Program-made: the position numbers and the translations under genes
In this document: positions 24,563-33,211 of the stretch, one piece after another
Layout of the letters: every line of letters begins with the position of its first letter
Numbering within the stretch: position 1 is the first letter of the stretch
The notes under the pieces: generated by a model
What the model was told of the DNA's origin: nothing
The model's input: only the letters and a program-made list of their open reading frames with translations
Database searches by the model: none
Source: Pseudonocardia kunmingensis
GTDB lineage: Bacteria; Actinomycetota; Actinomycetes; Mycobacteriales; Pseudonocardiaceae
NCBI RefSeq assembly: GCF_006716445.1
Contig: NZ_VFPA01000002.1
Location: forward strand, 868,001-932,000
Direction: 5' to 3'
Length of the DNA stretch: 64,000 nt

Positions 24563-25650
24563 GTCAGCGGCCCCGCCATGCGGTTGAAGACGTTCCCGCA
24601 CTCGAAGTCCGCGGGGTCGGTCTGCGGGTTCTGGAAGTCCGCGACGTTGTCGGAGGTGATGAGGAACTGCTCGGCGTAGAACGCGCGCTGCTCGGGGGAG
24701 ATGTCGGCCATGGCGAGCTCGCCGGTGGCGACGCAGTAGCCGATGGCCAGCCCGATGCCGCCCTGCCAGGGGCCGTCGCTCGAGACCGTCGCGGTCATCG
24801 TCGACTCGCCGATGGCGGTGAGGGCGTCCGGGACGGCGTCGATGCCGACCACGGCGACCTGGCCGGCGCGGCCCGCCTGCTCCAGTGCCTGCAGCGCGCC
24901 GAGCGCCATGTCGTCGTTGGCCGCCCAGATGCCCGTGATCGCGTCCCCGTGCTTGGTGAGCAGGGTCTCGGTGACGGTGAGCGCCTCCGCGCGGGAGAAG
25001 TTGGCGGACTGCTGGTCGAGCAGCGTGACCCCCGGTGCGGCGGCGAGCGCCTCCTCCAGCCCGGCGAAGCGGTCCTTCGCGGCCGCGGTGTCCAGGACGC
25101 CCTGGAGGGCGATGATGCCGCCCGACCCGCCCATGGCCCCGAACAGCGACTCGGCGATCTGCCGCCCGGACTCGACACCGTTGTAGGTGATGTGGCTGAT
25201 CCAGCGGTCGTAGTCGGTCGGCTGCAGCGCGGCCGGCTTGTTCCACTGGGTCACCAGGTAGGCGCCCGCCGCGTCCGCGGCCCGGACGATCGGCGTGGTG
25301 TCGGAGTCGCCGTTGGGCAGGACGTTGAGGACCATGCACTGCGTGTCGCCGCTCGCCAGGAGCTGGCGGATCTGCTCCTGCTGCTTGGTGGACTCCCCGT
25401 CGTAGGTCAGCCGCTGCTGTTCCAGGCCGACCGAGGCCGCGAAGGCGTCCCCGCCGTCCAGCCACGACGCCTCGTAGGGGTTGGACTCGTTGCGGACCTG
25501 ACCGACCAGCTTGACCTCGGCCGGGTCGCAGGCGCCGGTGTCGCCGGAGGCGGCGGCGCCGGGGTCGGATCCGCTGCCGCAGGCGGTGACCGTCAGAGCG
25601 GCCAGGCAGAGGCTGATCAGGGTGGCGGCGGGGCGGAAGGTGAAGGTCAT
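24559..25650 (-). CDS. Sugar ABC transporter substrate-binding lipoprotein
   Basis: A 363-aa exported binding protein: signal peptide with lipobox LTVTAC (Cys24), then a periplasmic-binding type 1 domain (VKLVGQVRNESNPYEASWL, LLASGDTQCMVLNVLPN, GITGIWAANDDMALGALQAL, VAVVGIDAVPDAL). It delivers the sugar to the two permeases. Together with kduI in the same operon the ligand may be an unsaturated or keto-uronate (inference). Confidence 0.92.
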   Translation of the reverse strand: MTFTFRPAATLISLCLAALTVTACGSGSDPGAAASGDTGACDPAEVKLVGQVRNESNPYEASWLDGGDAFAASVGLEQQRLTYDGESTKQQEQIRQLLASGDTQCMVLNVLPNGDSDTTPIVRAADAAGAYLVTQWNKPAALQPTDYDRWISHITYNGVESGRQIAESLFGAMGGSGGIIALQGVLDTAAAKDRFAGLEEALAAAPGVTLLDQQSANFSRAEALTVTETLLTKHGDAITGIWAANDDMALGALQALEQAGRAGQVAVVGIDAVPDALTAIGESTMTATVSSDGPWQGGIGLAIGYCVATGELAMADISPEQRAFYAEQFLITSDNVADFQNPQTDPADFECGNVFNRMAGPLT

Positions 25651-25708
25651 CGTCGATCCTCGATCTCTGGGCGCCGGGCGTTCAGTCAGGTTGGATCCGG
25701 ACGGGCGG

Positions 25709-26242
25709 TCAACGAGCCATCCACCCTCCGTCCACGACGAGGACGTGGCCGTTGACGTAGTCGGCGGCGGGCGAGCCGAGGAACACGGCCGCGCCGGCGA
25801 TGTCGTCGGCGGTGCCCCAGCGACCGGCGGGGATGCGTTCGAGGATGGCGCGCGAGCGGTCGGGGTCCGCGCGCAGTGGCGCGGTGTTGTCGGTGGCCAT
25901 GTAGCCGGGTGCGATGGCGTTGACCTGCACGCCGTGCGGGCCCCACTCGTTGGCCAGCGCCTTCGTGATGCCGGCGACGCCGTGCTTGCTCGCGGCGTAG
26001 GCCGCCACCCGCAGCCCGCCCTGGAGGTCGGCGACGTCGAGGTCGATCACCTCGACGTCGCGCCCGAGATCGCGGATCTCCTTCTCGGTGGAGGTCTGGC
26101 TGCCCGGCCGGCCTGCCAGCACGAGGTCGGCGCCCGCCCGCGCCAGCCCGAACGCCACGGCCCGGCCGAGACCGCGACCGGCCCCGGTCACGAGGGCGCA
26201 CCTGCCGTGCAGGTCGAACGGCGAGCGCCGCTCGCTGTTCAC
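25709..26242 (-). pseudogene. kduD: KduD-like SDR with an in-frame internal deletion
   Basis: A 177-aa open frame that aligns with 2-deoxy-D-gluconate/2-keto-3-deoxygluconate dehydrogenase (KduD, about 250 aa) at both ends: TGAGRGLGRAVA at 19-30 and, from residue 74, QGGLRVAAYAASKHGVAGITK, NEWGPHGVQVNAIAPGYMATDNT and the VNGHVLVVDGGWMAR end. Between Asp72-Leu73 and Gln74 about 75 residues are missing, including the NNAG motif and catalytic Ser. Tyr82 and Lys86 remain. The frame is open and still coupled to kduI (GTGA), so it may be expressed, but it should not bind cofactor or catalyse normally. Confidence 0.72.
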
Positions 26243-27057
26243 AGGTCTTCCAGCGTGACCGGGAAGAGGTCGGTGTAGTCGTTGTTCTCACCGGCCATCG
26301 CCCACACGAACGCGTACGAGCCCGTGCCGGCACCGGAGTGGACCGACCACGGCGGTGAGATGACCGCCTGCCGGTCCGCCACGACCAGGTGCCGGGTGGC
26401 GCCGGGGCGACCGAGGACGTGGAAGACGCGGTCGTCGGCGGCCAGGTCGACGTACAGGTACACCTCGGTGCGCCGGTCGTGCAGGTGCGGCGGCATGGTG
26501 TTCCACACCGAGCCGTCGGCCACGACGGTGACGCCGAACTGGAGCACCGACGTCTGCAGGTCCGAGCCCCAGGCGTAACGGAACAAGTGCCGCGCGCTGG
26601 CGCCCCGCGCGGAACCCACCGGCACCGGGTCGACCTCGCCGTGGTCCAGCTTGATCGTGGGGTGGGTGGCGCCGGCGGCGGCGGAGACGAAGTAGAAGGC
26701 GGCGCCGGAACCGGCGAAGGCGACCTCGCGGCCACGGCCGACGTACAGCCCGTCGAGGTGCCCGAGCTCGAACTTCTCGCCGTCGACCAGGACGTGCCCG
26801 GGCTCCCCGACGTTGATGACGCCGAGCTCACGACGCTCCAGGTGCGAGGTCCCGCCCAGGACCTCGGTCCAGGCCGGCAGGGGGAGTTGCTCGGTCCCCG
26901 GGACCGCGCCGCCGACGACCATCCGGTCGTCGTGCGTGTAGACCCCGTGCACCGCACCGGCGTGGAACAGGTTCTCGACGAGGAAGTTCTCGCGGAGCTC
27001 CGCGGTGCGTGCCGTCTCCACGCCCGCCGGTGATGCCGAGTATCGGACCTGGATCAC
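26239..27057 (-). CDS. kduI: 5-dehydro-4-deoxy-D-glucuronate isomerase (KduI)
   Basis: A 272-aa cupin-fold isomerase that converts 5-keto-4-deoxyuronate, from pectin or glycosaminoglycan lyase products, to 2,5-diketo-3-deoxygluconate, the KduD substrate. The Zn site is visible as MPPHLHDRRTEVYLY (two His and a Glu). VENLFHAGAVHGVYTHDDR near residue 30 and GENNDYTDLFPV at the end are family hallmarks. It is the first gene of the operon, after the divergent IclR promoter. Length is normal for KduI (about 275 aa). Confidence 0.93.
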   Translation of the reverse strand: MIQVRYSASPAGVETARTAELRENFLVENLFHAGAVHGVYTHDDRMVVGGAVPGTEQLPLPAWTEVLGGTSHLERRELGVINVGEPGHVLVDGEKFELGHLDGLYVGRGREVAFAGSGAAFYFVSAAAGATHPTIKLDHGEVDPVPVGSARGASARHLFRYAWGSDLQTSVLQFGVTVVADGSVWNTMPPHLHDRRTEVYLYVDLAADDRVFHVLGRPGATRHLVVADRQAVISPPWSVHSGAGTGSYAFVWAMAGENNDYTDLFPVTLEDL

Positions 27058-27071
27058 GCGGGCTCCTCATG

Positions 27072-27165
27072 TGTGAACTGCGATCGCCTATGTGAACTCG
27101 GGACTGTATTGGCGGTCACACCTGTGGTCAAGCACTCGAACTCGATCCATGTACGTGAACCACGT
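27072..27165. promoter_or_regulatory. Divergent kduI/iclR control region with TGTGAACT repeats
   Basis: TGTGAACT occurs at 27072-27079 and 27091-27098 (19 bases apart). A related palindrome, ACGTG-AAC-CACGT, lies at 27153-27165, nearer the IclR gene. GGTCACACCTGTGGTCA sits between. IclR/KdgR-type regulators bind AT-flanked imperfect palindromes in such divergent gaps, so these are candidate operators. Confidence 0.45.
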
Positions 27166-27220
27166 TGGGTTAAGGTCGCCCCGTGCGTACACGGCGCATG
27201 CATGACAGGAGGTGTCTGCG

Positions 27221-28009
27221 ATGCAGCTGCCGGTGACGACGAACGGCACCTCTGCGGGGTCGGTCAAGTCGGCCGCCCGCGCCCTGGACCTGCTCGACGA
27301 GATCGCGGCGAACGGTCCGGGAACCCAGCTGCAGCTGTCGACCCGGCTGAACATCCCCAAGAGCAGCCTCCACGCCCTCCTGCGGACGATGACCGACCGC
27401 GGATGGCTGCAGACCGACCCGACCGGCACCGTCTACCAGGTGGGGATCCGTTCGCTGGTGGCCAGCTCGGCGTACCTGACCGGGGATCCCTTCCTGCCCC
27501 GCGCCGCCGCGGTGATGGACGAGATCGCCGCCGCCACGGGGGAGACCGTGAACCTGGGCCGGCTCAACGGGGCTCACGTCATCTACACGGCGAAGCGCGA
27601 ATCCGTGCAGCCCCTGCGCATGCACTCCCCGGTCGGCCGGCAGCTGCCGGCGCACACGACCGCGCTCGGTCGCGCGATCCTGGCCGAGCAACCGGAGGCC
27701 GTCCGCGCGGCCTTCGTCCCCGACACCATCGAGCCGATCACCACCTACACGGTGACCGACCGGGACGCGGTGCTGGCGATCATCGACGACGCGGCCCGGC
27801 TCGGCTACGCGGCGGAGAACGACGAGTCCTGCGTGGGGGTCCGCTGCATCGGCGTGGCGCTGCCCTTCGCCCGCCCCGCGATCGACGGGCTGAGCGTCAC
27901 GGTGCCCAAGAGCCGCCTCGACGGTGGCCGCGAGGAGTTCATCATCGAAATCCTGCTGAGCGTGAAGGCCCGGCTGTCCCTCGAGCACGACAACCGCATC
28001 GTCCGCTGA
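27221..28009 (+). CDS. IclR family regulator of the uronate operon
   Basis: A 262-aa IclR protein: N-terminal winged helix (SVKSAARALDLLDEIAANG, LNIPKSSLHALLRTMTDRGW) and C-terminal effector domain (VMDEIAAATGETVNLGRL, PLRMHSPVGRQLPAHTTALGRAILA, GYAAENDESCVGVRCIGVAL). GGAGG is 8 bases upstream of the ATG chosen; a GTG three codons earlier is also in frame but sits on top of that site. It faces the kduI operon and, like KdgR, probably responds to a keto-deoxy sugar acid. Confidence 0.9.
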   Translation: MQLPVTTNGTSAGSVKSAARALDLLDEIAANGPGTQLQLSTRLNIPKSSLHALLRTMTDRGWLQTDPTGTVYQVGIRSLVASSAYLTGDPFLPRAAAVMDEIAAATGETVNLGRLNGAHVIYTAKRESVQPLRMHSPVGRQLPAHTTALGRAILAEQPEAVRAAFVPDTIEPITTYTVTDRDAVLAIIDDAARLGYAAENDESCVGVRCIGVALPFARPAIDGLSVTVPKSRLDGGREEFIIEILLSVKARLSLEHDNRIVR

Positions 28010-28025
28010 GACGGCCGCCGCCCGG

Positions 28026-28064
28026 GCCGCCGTCCCCGGCGGCGCTCGGACGGCCTCACGGCCG
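28026..28064. terminator. Two hairpins between convergent iclR and ROK genes
   Basis: GCCGCC-GTCCCC-GGCGGC (28026-28043) and CGGCC-TCAC-GGCCG (28051-28064) are perfect stems in the 101-base gap between convergent genes. They lack U-tracts but are placed as bidirectional terminators. Confidence 0.45.
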
Positions 28065-28110
28065 ACCTCCAGCAGCGGCGATGCCCTGTGGAACTCGTTG
28101 CGCAGCAGGG

Positions 28111-29310
28111 TCAGCGTGCAGCGGCCACGAGCGCGTCCACCTCCGCCGGGGAGAGCACCCGTTCCACCACCATCACCGCGGCTCCGATCACGCCTGCCCG
28201 CTCGCCGGAGCGGCTCGGCACGATCCGCAGGTGCTGGGTCGCCAGCGGCAGTGACCGTCGGTAGACCACCTCGCGCACCCCGGCCAGCAAGTGCTCCCCC
28301 GCGGCGGCGAGCGCGCCGCCGATCACTATCACCGACGGGTTGAGCAGGCTGACCGCCGTGGAAAGCACCTCGCCGATGTCGCGGCCCGCTCCGCGGAGCA
28401 ACTGCACGGCCTCCACGGATCCGCCTCGGGCGAGTGCGACGACATCGCGGCTCGAGACGCAGTCGTACCCGCGGGAGCGAAGGGCCGCCGCGAGCGCCGC
28501 ACCGGAGGCGATCGCCTCCAGGCAGCCGGTGTTCCCGCATCGGCACGGCACGTCGCCCCCGCCCGGCACGGCGACGTGACCGAGGTCGCCGGCAGCGCCC
28601 TGGGCGCCCCGGCGGATCGCGCCGTCGCTGATGATCCCGCTCCCGATCCCGGTGGCGACCTTCACCAGCATGAGGTGCTCGGTGTCGCGCCAGTGCGAGA
28701 AATGCTCGCCGAGTGCCATCACGTTGACGTCGTTGTCGACCAGTGTCGGTGTTCCGAACTCGCGGCTGAGCGCTCCGGCGACGTCGAAGCCGTCCCAGCC
28801 GGGCATGATCGGCGGATTGATCGGGCGGCCGCTCGAGTGCTCCACCGGGCCGGGCAGCCCGACGCCGATGCCGGCGAGCAGCCTGGACCTCCATGGCGTG
28901 AGCAGTTCGCGGGCGAGCGTGACGACCCGGTCGAGCACCGGCTCCGGGCCGAGGCCGATGTCGAGGTCCTCGCTCGCCTCGGCGAGCACGGCCCCGGCGA
29001 GATCGGTGACGGCGAGGCGGGCGTGCGTTGCACCGAGGTCGGCGCCGAGCACCACCCGCGCTGCGGAATCGAACCGGAAGCGGGTGGGTGGCCTGCCGCC
29101 GGTGGACGTGGCCTCCCCTGCGTTTCCGACGAGCCCGCTGGCCAGCAGGGCATCGACCCTGGCGGTCACGGTCGAGCGAGCGAGCCCGGTGCTCGCGGCC
29201 AGCTCGGCCCGGGTGCGGGCGCGCCCGTCGCGCAGCAGCTGGAAGAGCTCGCCCGCACCGGTTGTCGTGCCGGTGGGCGCCGGAGTGACTACTCCGCTCG
29301 CCTCAACCAC
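28111..29310 (-). CDS. ROK family transcriptional repressor
   Basis: About 399 aa. N-terminal MarR-like winged helix (ELFQLLRDGRARTRAELAA, GLARSTVTARVDALLASGLV), then the ROK fold with DLGATHARLAVTDLAG, DNDVNVMALGEH and GIGSGIISDGAIRRG. The Zn motif is complete (GHVAV...CRCGNTGCLE). This is the NagC/XylR-type repressor layout, responding to a sugar. It is divergent from the second sugar transporter, which it most likely controls. Start choice is uncertain: I use the GTG beginning VVEASGV; a GTG six codons upstream and an ATG further up are possible. Confidence 0.88.
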   Translation of the reverse strand: MVEASGVVTPAPTGTTTGAGELFQLLRDGRARTRAELAASTGLARSTVTARVDALLASGLVGNAGEATSTGGRPPTRFRFDSAARVVLGADLGATHARLAVTDLAGAVLAEASEDLDIGLGPEPVLDRVVTLARELLTPWRSRLLAGIGVGLPGPVEHSSGRPINPPIMPGWDGFDVAGALSREFGTPTLVDNDVNVMALGEHFSHWRDTEHLMLVKVATGIGSGIISDGAIRRGAQGAAGDLGHVAVPGGGDVPCRCGNTGCLEAIASGAALAAALRSRGYDCVSSRDVVALARGGSVEAVQLLRGAGRDIGEVLSTAVSLLNPSVIVIGGALAAAGEHLLAGVREVVYRRSLPLATQHLRIVPSRSGERAGVIGAAVMVVERVLSPAEVDALVAAAR

Positions 29311-29348
29311 CTCGTCAGTGAAGCACACGCCTTCCACCTCGATCGAGA

Positions 29349-29388
29349 GACAAGTACGACAACGAACCGACAACTTTTGCTTGTGTGC
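29349..29388. promoter_or_regulatory. GACAA(C/G) repeats in the divergent ROK/transporter promoter
   Basis: GACAAG at 29349 and GACAAC at 29358 and 29369 are direct repeats about one helix turn apart; ACAA-CTTTTGC-TTGT follows as a short inverted repeat. The segment TTTTGCTT is AT-rich for this genome. ROK repressors bind pairs of TTTG/AAAC-like half-sites in this position, so this is a likely operator and promoter for both directions. Confidence 0.4.
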
Positions 29389-29417
29389 TGACAGAAGTCT
29401 GCACTAGCTTCCGCCGC

Positions 29418-29627
29418 GTGAGCTACGCCACTGCCGCCGTCCTGCTCGATGCGATGCCGGACGTGGTCCACGTGGGCACCCCCGACCACCTGCACACGCG
29501 GGGCACGCTCGACGGCCCGGCCCCCGGCGGCATACCGCTGTTCGCCGACGGGCCGCGCGCGGTGCGGACCTGCGAGGCGGTGCTCGCGTCGGCCGCGTCC
29601 GACAGCGGGCAGCAGGAGCCGGCATGA
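29418..29627 (+). pseudogene. Gfo/Idh/MocA oxidoreductase fragment coupled to the ABC operon
   Basis: A 69-aa frame containing LLDAMPDVVHVGTPDHLH, the diagnostic D.V.V.TP...H loop of Gfo/Idh/MocA sugar dehydrogenases, then a degraded GGIPLFADGPRAV where EKP would be expected. The N-terminal Rossmann GxGxxG and the whole C-terminal domain are absent (a full protein is about 340-390 aa). Its stop still overlaps the transporter ATPase start as ATGA, so it is the relic of the operon's original first gene. A short functional peptide is less likely. Confidence 0.6.
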
Positions 29628-31168
29628 CGCCGAAGATGGCGCTGCAGATGGCGGGAATCACGAAGTCGTTCCTCGGCGTCCCCGTGCTGCACGGGGTCGA
29701 TCTCGACGTGCGTGCCGGCGAGGTGCACGCGCTGGTCGGTGAGAACGGCGCGGGCAAGTCGACCCTGCTGAAGGTGCTGTCCGGCGTGCACCCACCGGAC
29801 GCAGGCACCGTGGCGATCGACGGTGAGCCGCGCGTCTTCGCCAACCCGCGCCAGGCCCAGGACGCCGGGGTCGCCATCATCCACCAGGAGTTCGCCCTGC
29901 TCCCGGAACGCACGGTGGCGCAGAACGTCTTCCTCGGGCGGGAACCGGTGCGCCGCGGCCTCGTCGACACCTCCGCCATGGAGCGCGACACCGCGGCGCT
30001 GCTCGCCGAGATCGGCGAGACCGGGTTCGGGCCCACGGAGGTGGTCCGCAGGCTGTCGGTCGCCCAGCAGCAGGTCGTCGAGATCGTCAAGGCGCTGGCC
30101 GTCGACGCCCGGATCGTCGCGATGGACGAGCCGACGGCCGCGCTCGCCGACCACGAGGTCGCGTTGCTCACCGACCTGATCCGCAGGCTCACCCGCCGCG
30201 GGATCGCCGTTCTCTACGTGTCTCACCGGCTGCCCGAGATCTTCGCGCTCGCCGATCGCATCACCGTGCTCAAGGACGGCGCTCGCGTCACGACCCGGCC
30301 GGTCGCCGAGCTCGACCCGTCCGCGCTGGTGCGGCTGATGGTCGGCCGGCCGCTCGACGCCTACTACCCGCCCCGGGCGACCGAGGTGGGCGAGGTCCGG
30401 CTCGAGGTGCGCGGGGGCACGGCGCCGGCGATCCGGGGCGTCGACCTGGAGGTGCGCGCGGGCGAGGTGGTCGGTCTCGCCGGGTTGCAAGGGGCGGGTC
30501 GCACCGAGCTGCTGCGCGCGATCTTCGGTGCCGATCCGTTGACCTCCGGCGAGGTGCGCCTCGACGGTGTGCCGGTGCGCCTGGGCTCGCCGCGGCGCGC
30601 GATCGCGGCCGGCGTCGCGTTCGTCACCGAGGACCGCAAGGCCGAGGGGCTGGCGCTGTCGCGGTCGGTCCGGGAGAACGCGTTGCTCGTGCTGCGGGCG
30701 GTGTTCCGGCGGCGCGCCCGCGCCGGTGAGGTGCGCACGCGTGACCTCCTGGCGAGCGTCGGGCTGCGTTCGGCCGGCGAGGACCAGGAGGTGCGGTTCC
30801 TGTCCGGGGGCAACCAGCAGAAGGTCGTGCTGGCGAAGTGGCTCGCCGCCGACCCGCGCGTGCTGCTGCTCGACGAGCCGACCCGCGGCATCGACGTGGG
30901 CGCGAAGGCCGCGGTGCACGAGCTCGTGCGTGCGCAGGCCGCCGCCGGGATGGCGGTGCTGCTCGTGTGCTCGGAGCTGCCGGAGTTGATCGGGATGAGC
31001 GACCGGATCGTGGTGCTGCACGAGGGCGAGGTCGCCGGGGAGCTCCCGGCAGGGGCCGCGGAGGAGGACGTGATGGCACTGGCCACCGGCGGACACCGCG
31101 CCCCGCAGGGCGACGACCGGGCGCCGGGTGATCGGGCGCCGGAAGATCGGACGGAGGTGCCGCGGTGA
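29624..31168 (+). CDS. Ribose-type ABC transporter ATPase
   Basis: A 514-aa protein with two NBDs. The first has Walker A GENGAGKST, signature LSVAQQQVVEIVKAL and Walker B IVAMDEPTAAL. The second has the usual degenerate Walker A (GLQGAGRTEL), then LSGGNQQKVVLAKWLA and an intact Walker B LLLLDEPTRGIDVG, unlike the other sugar ATPase in this window. It is coupled to the upstream fragment and to the following permease (ATGA/GTGA). The C-terminus has a short acidic/arginine tail rich in PGDRAPEDR-type repeats. Confidence 0.94.
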   Translation: MTPKMALQMAGITKSFLGVPVLHGVDLDVRAGEVHALVGENGAGKSTLLKVLSGVHPPDAGTVAIDGEPRVFANPRQAQDAGVAIIHQEFALLPERTVAQNVFLGREPVRRGLVDTSAMERDTAALLAEIGETGFGPTEVVRRLSVAQQQVVEIVKALAVDARIVAMDEPTAALADHEVALLTDLIRRLTRRGIAVLYVSHRLPEIFALADRITVLKDGARVTTRPVAELDPSALVRLMVGRPLDAYYPPRATEVGEVRLEVRGGTAPAIRGVDLEVRAGEVVGLAGLQGAGRTELLRAIFGADPLTSGEVRLDGVPVRLGSPRRAIAAGVAFVTEDRKAEGLALSRSVRENALLVLRAVFRRRARAGEVRTRDLLASVGLRSAGEDQEVRFLSGGNQQKVVLAKWLAADPRVLLLDEPTRGIDVGAKAAVHELVRAQAAAGMAVLLVCSELPELIGMSDRIVVLHEGEVAGELPAGAAEEDVMALATGGHRAPQGDDRAPGDRAPEDRTEVPR

Positions 31169-32196
31169 GCGCGGTCATGGAGGCGACGCCGCGGTCCCGG
31201 CGGGTGCTCCGGGTGCCCACCGGCCCGGCCACCGGTACCTGGGTCGCCCTCGTCCTGGTCGTGCTGCTGGCCGCCGTCGTCGTGACCGCGCGCGGCGGTG
31301 ACTACTTCACCCAGGCCAACATGCTGAACATGCTCTCGCGCACCAGCGCGCTGGGCATCGTCGCGATCGGGCAGACCGTCGCGATCCTCGCCGGGTCGCT
31401 GGACCTGTCGGTGGCCTACCTGATCGGGCTGACCTCACTGATCGCGGCCGAGGTGATGGGCGGGGACCCGGCCATGATCGTTCCCGCTGTGCTCGCCGTG
31501 CTCGCCGTGTCGGCACTCGTCGGGCTCGTGAACGGGCTCGTGATCACCCGGCTGCACGTCAACGCCTTCATCGCCACGCTCGGCGTCGGACTCGTGCTCA
31601 AGGGGATCATCGAGAGCCGGTACGAGGGCCCGGCGGGCGCGGTGCCCGTGCTGTTCCAGCGGCTCGGTTACGACCGCATCGGGCCGATCCCGATCTCCGT
31701 GCTGCTCATGCTCGGCATCGCGGTGGCCATGGCGCTGATCCTGCACCGCACGCGCACCGGTCACCACGTGTACGCGGTGGGCGGGAGCGTCGACGTCGCA
31801 CGGCTGTCCGGGGTGTCGACCACGCGCACCACGGTGGTCGCCCACGTGCTCTGCTCGCTGTGCGCCGGGCTGGCCGGGCTCTACCTGGCGAGCAGGCTCG
31901 GGGCGGGTGCCCCCTACGTCGGCACCGACGGCGGCTACGACCTGGAGTCGATCGCCGCGGTCGTGCTCGGCGGCACGGTGCTGGCGGGCGGGCGCGGCGG
32001 TGTCGGCGGCACCGTCGCCGGGGTCCTGCTGCTCGCGGTACTCGACAACCTGTTCGACCAGCTCGTGCTGGATGCGTTCTTCAAGGACGTGGTCCGCGGA
32101 GCGGTGATCATCCTGGCTGTGGCGGTGTACGCGCGACGGCAGCTGCGGGACCGCGCCGGGACCGCGCGCCGCCTGGGGACCGGAGGTGCGGCATGA
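31165..32196 (+). CDS. Ribose-type ABC transporter permease
   Basis: A 343-aa RbsC-family permease: GDYFTQANMLNMLSRTSALGIVAI start, LAGSLDLSVAYLIGL after TM2, and AVVLGGTVLAGGRGGVGGTVAG near the end, with about 8-10 membrane helices. GTG start, coupled to the ATPase; the stop overlaps the next permease as ATGA. It probably forms a heterodimer with that gene's product. Confidence 0.93.
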   Translation: MSAVMEATPRSRRVLRVPTGPATGTWVALVLVVLLAAVVVTARGGDYFTQANMLNMLSRTSALGIVAIGQTVAILAGSLDLSVAYLIGLTSLIAAEVMGGDPAMIVPAVLAVLAVSALVGLVNGLVITRLHVNAFIATLGVGLVLKGIIESRYEGPAGAVPVLFQRLGYDRIGPIPISVLLMLGIAVAMALILHRTRTGHHVYAVGGSVDVARLSGVSTTRTTVVAHVLCSLCAGLAGLYLASRLGAGAPYVGTDGGYDLESIAAVVLGGTVLAGGRGGVGGTVAGVLLLAVLDNLFDQLVLDAFFKDVVRGAVIILAVAVYARRQLRDRAGTARRLGTGGAA

Positions 32197-33191
32197 GGCC
32201 GCCGGCACTGCTCGCCAGGATGGGCGGCGCGGCACCGGTGTTCGCCGTGCTCCTCGCGCTGCTCGTCGCGATCGCGGTCGTCAACCCGAACTTCCTGGAG
32301 CCCGCGTCGTTCCTCGCCTTCCTCAAGCGGGCCGCCCCGCTGGCGATCCTCGCCGTCGGGCAGTACTTCGTGATCGTCGCCGGTGAGTTCGACCTCTCGG
32401 TCGGGTCGCTGGTCACCGTGCAGGTCGTCGTCGCCGCCCGGCTGATCGACGGCGACGAGGCCGCGACGCTGCCCGTCGTCGTGCTGCTGCTGGGGCTGGG
32501 GCTGCTCGTCGGTCTGGTCAACGGCCTGATCACGACCCGGCTGCACGTGCCGTCGTTCGTCACCACGCTGGGCATGCTGCTGGTGCTCTCCGGCGCCGTG
32601 TTCCTGTGGACGGGCGGCGCGCCGCGGGGCTCGCTGTCGGAGGCCTTCCGCGAGGCCGGCCGGCAGGGCATCGAGATCCCCGGGTTCGGCCAGCTGCCGT
32701 GGTCGGTGCTGATCCTCGCCGCGGTGGCCGCCGGCGCGGCCCACCTCATGCGCTCCGCGTGGGGCCACACACTGGTCGCCACCGGGGACAACGACCGCGC
32801 CGCCGCGCTCGCCGGCGTCCCGGTCGCACAGGTCCGCACGGTGGCCTTCGTGCTGTCCGCGCTTGCAGCGACGGTCGCGGCGATCCTGCTCGGCGGCTTC
32901 GCCGGGGTGTCCGCGCAGGTCGGCGAGGGCCTGGAGTTCTCGGCGATCACGGCGGTCGTGCTCGGCGGGGTCGTGCTCGGCGGCGGCCGCGGCACCGTGC
33001 TCGCGGCGCTGGCCGGTGCGCTCGTGCTCGAGGCCCTGTTCACCCTGCTCAACCTGCTCGGCGTGGCGGGCGCGCTGGAATCCACGGTGCAGGGCGTGAT
33101 CATCATCGCCGCGGTCGCGTTCGCGGCGCGGCGGGTGGGACGCACGCGCCGTCCCCCGTCAGTTCCCGATCCCAGCCCACAACCCGCGTGA
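32193..33191 (+). CDS. Ribose-type ABC transporter permease (second)
   Basis: A 332-aa RbsC-family permease: NPNFLEPASFLAFLKRAAPLAILA, VAGEFDLSVGSLVTVQ, VNGLITTRLHVPSFVTTLGML and VLGGVVLGGGRGTVLAALAG. The ATG overlaps the preceding stop. The C-terminal tail is basic and proline-rich (RRVGRTRRPPSVPDPSP). Frame extension to the left is a shadow of the first permease. Confidence 0.93.
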   Translation: MRPPALLARMGGAAPVFAVLLALLVAIAVVNPNFLEPASFLAFLKRAAPLAILAVGQYFVIVAGEFDLSVGSLVTVQVVVAARLIDGDEAATLPVVVLLLGLGLLVGLVNGLITTRLHVPSFVTTLGMLLVLSGAVFLWTGGAPRGSLSEAFREAGRQGIEIPGFGQLPWSVLILAAVAAGAAHLMRSAWGHTLVATGDNDRAAALAGVPVAQVRTVAFVLSALAATVAAILLGGFAGVSAQVGEGLEFSAITAVVLGGVVLGGGRGTVLAALAGALVLEALFTLLNLLGVAGALESTVQGVIIIAAVAFAARRVGRTRRPPSVPDPSPQPA

Positions 33192-33211
33192 CCCACATCG
33201 GAGGGACGACC

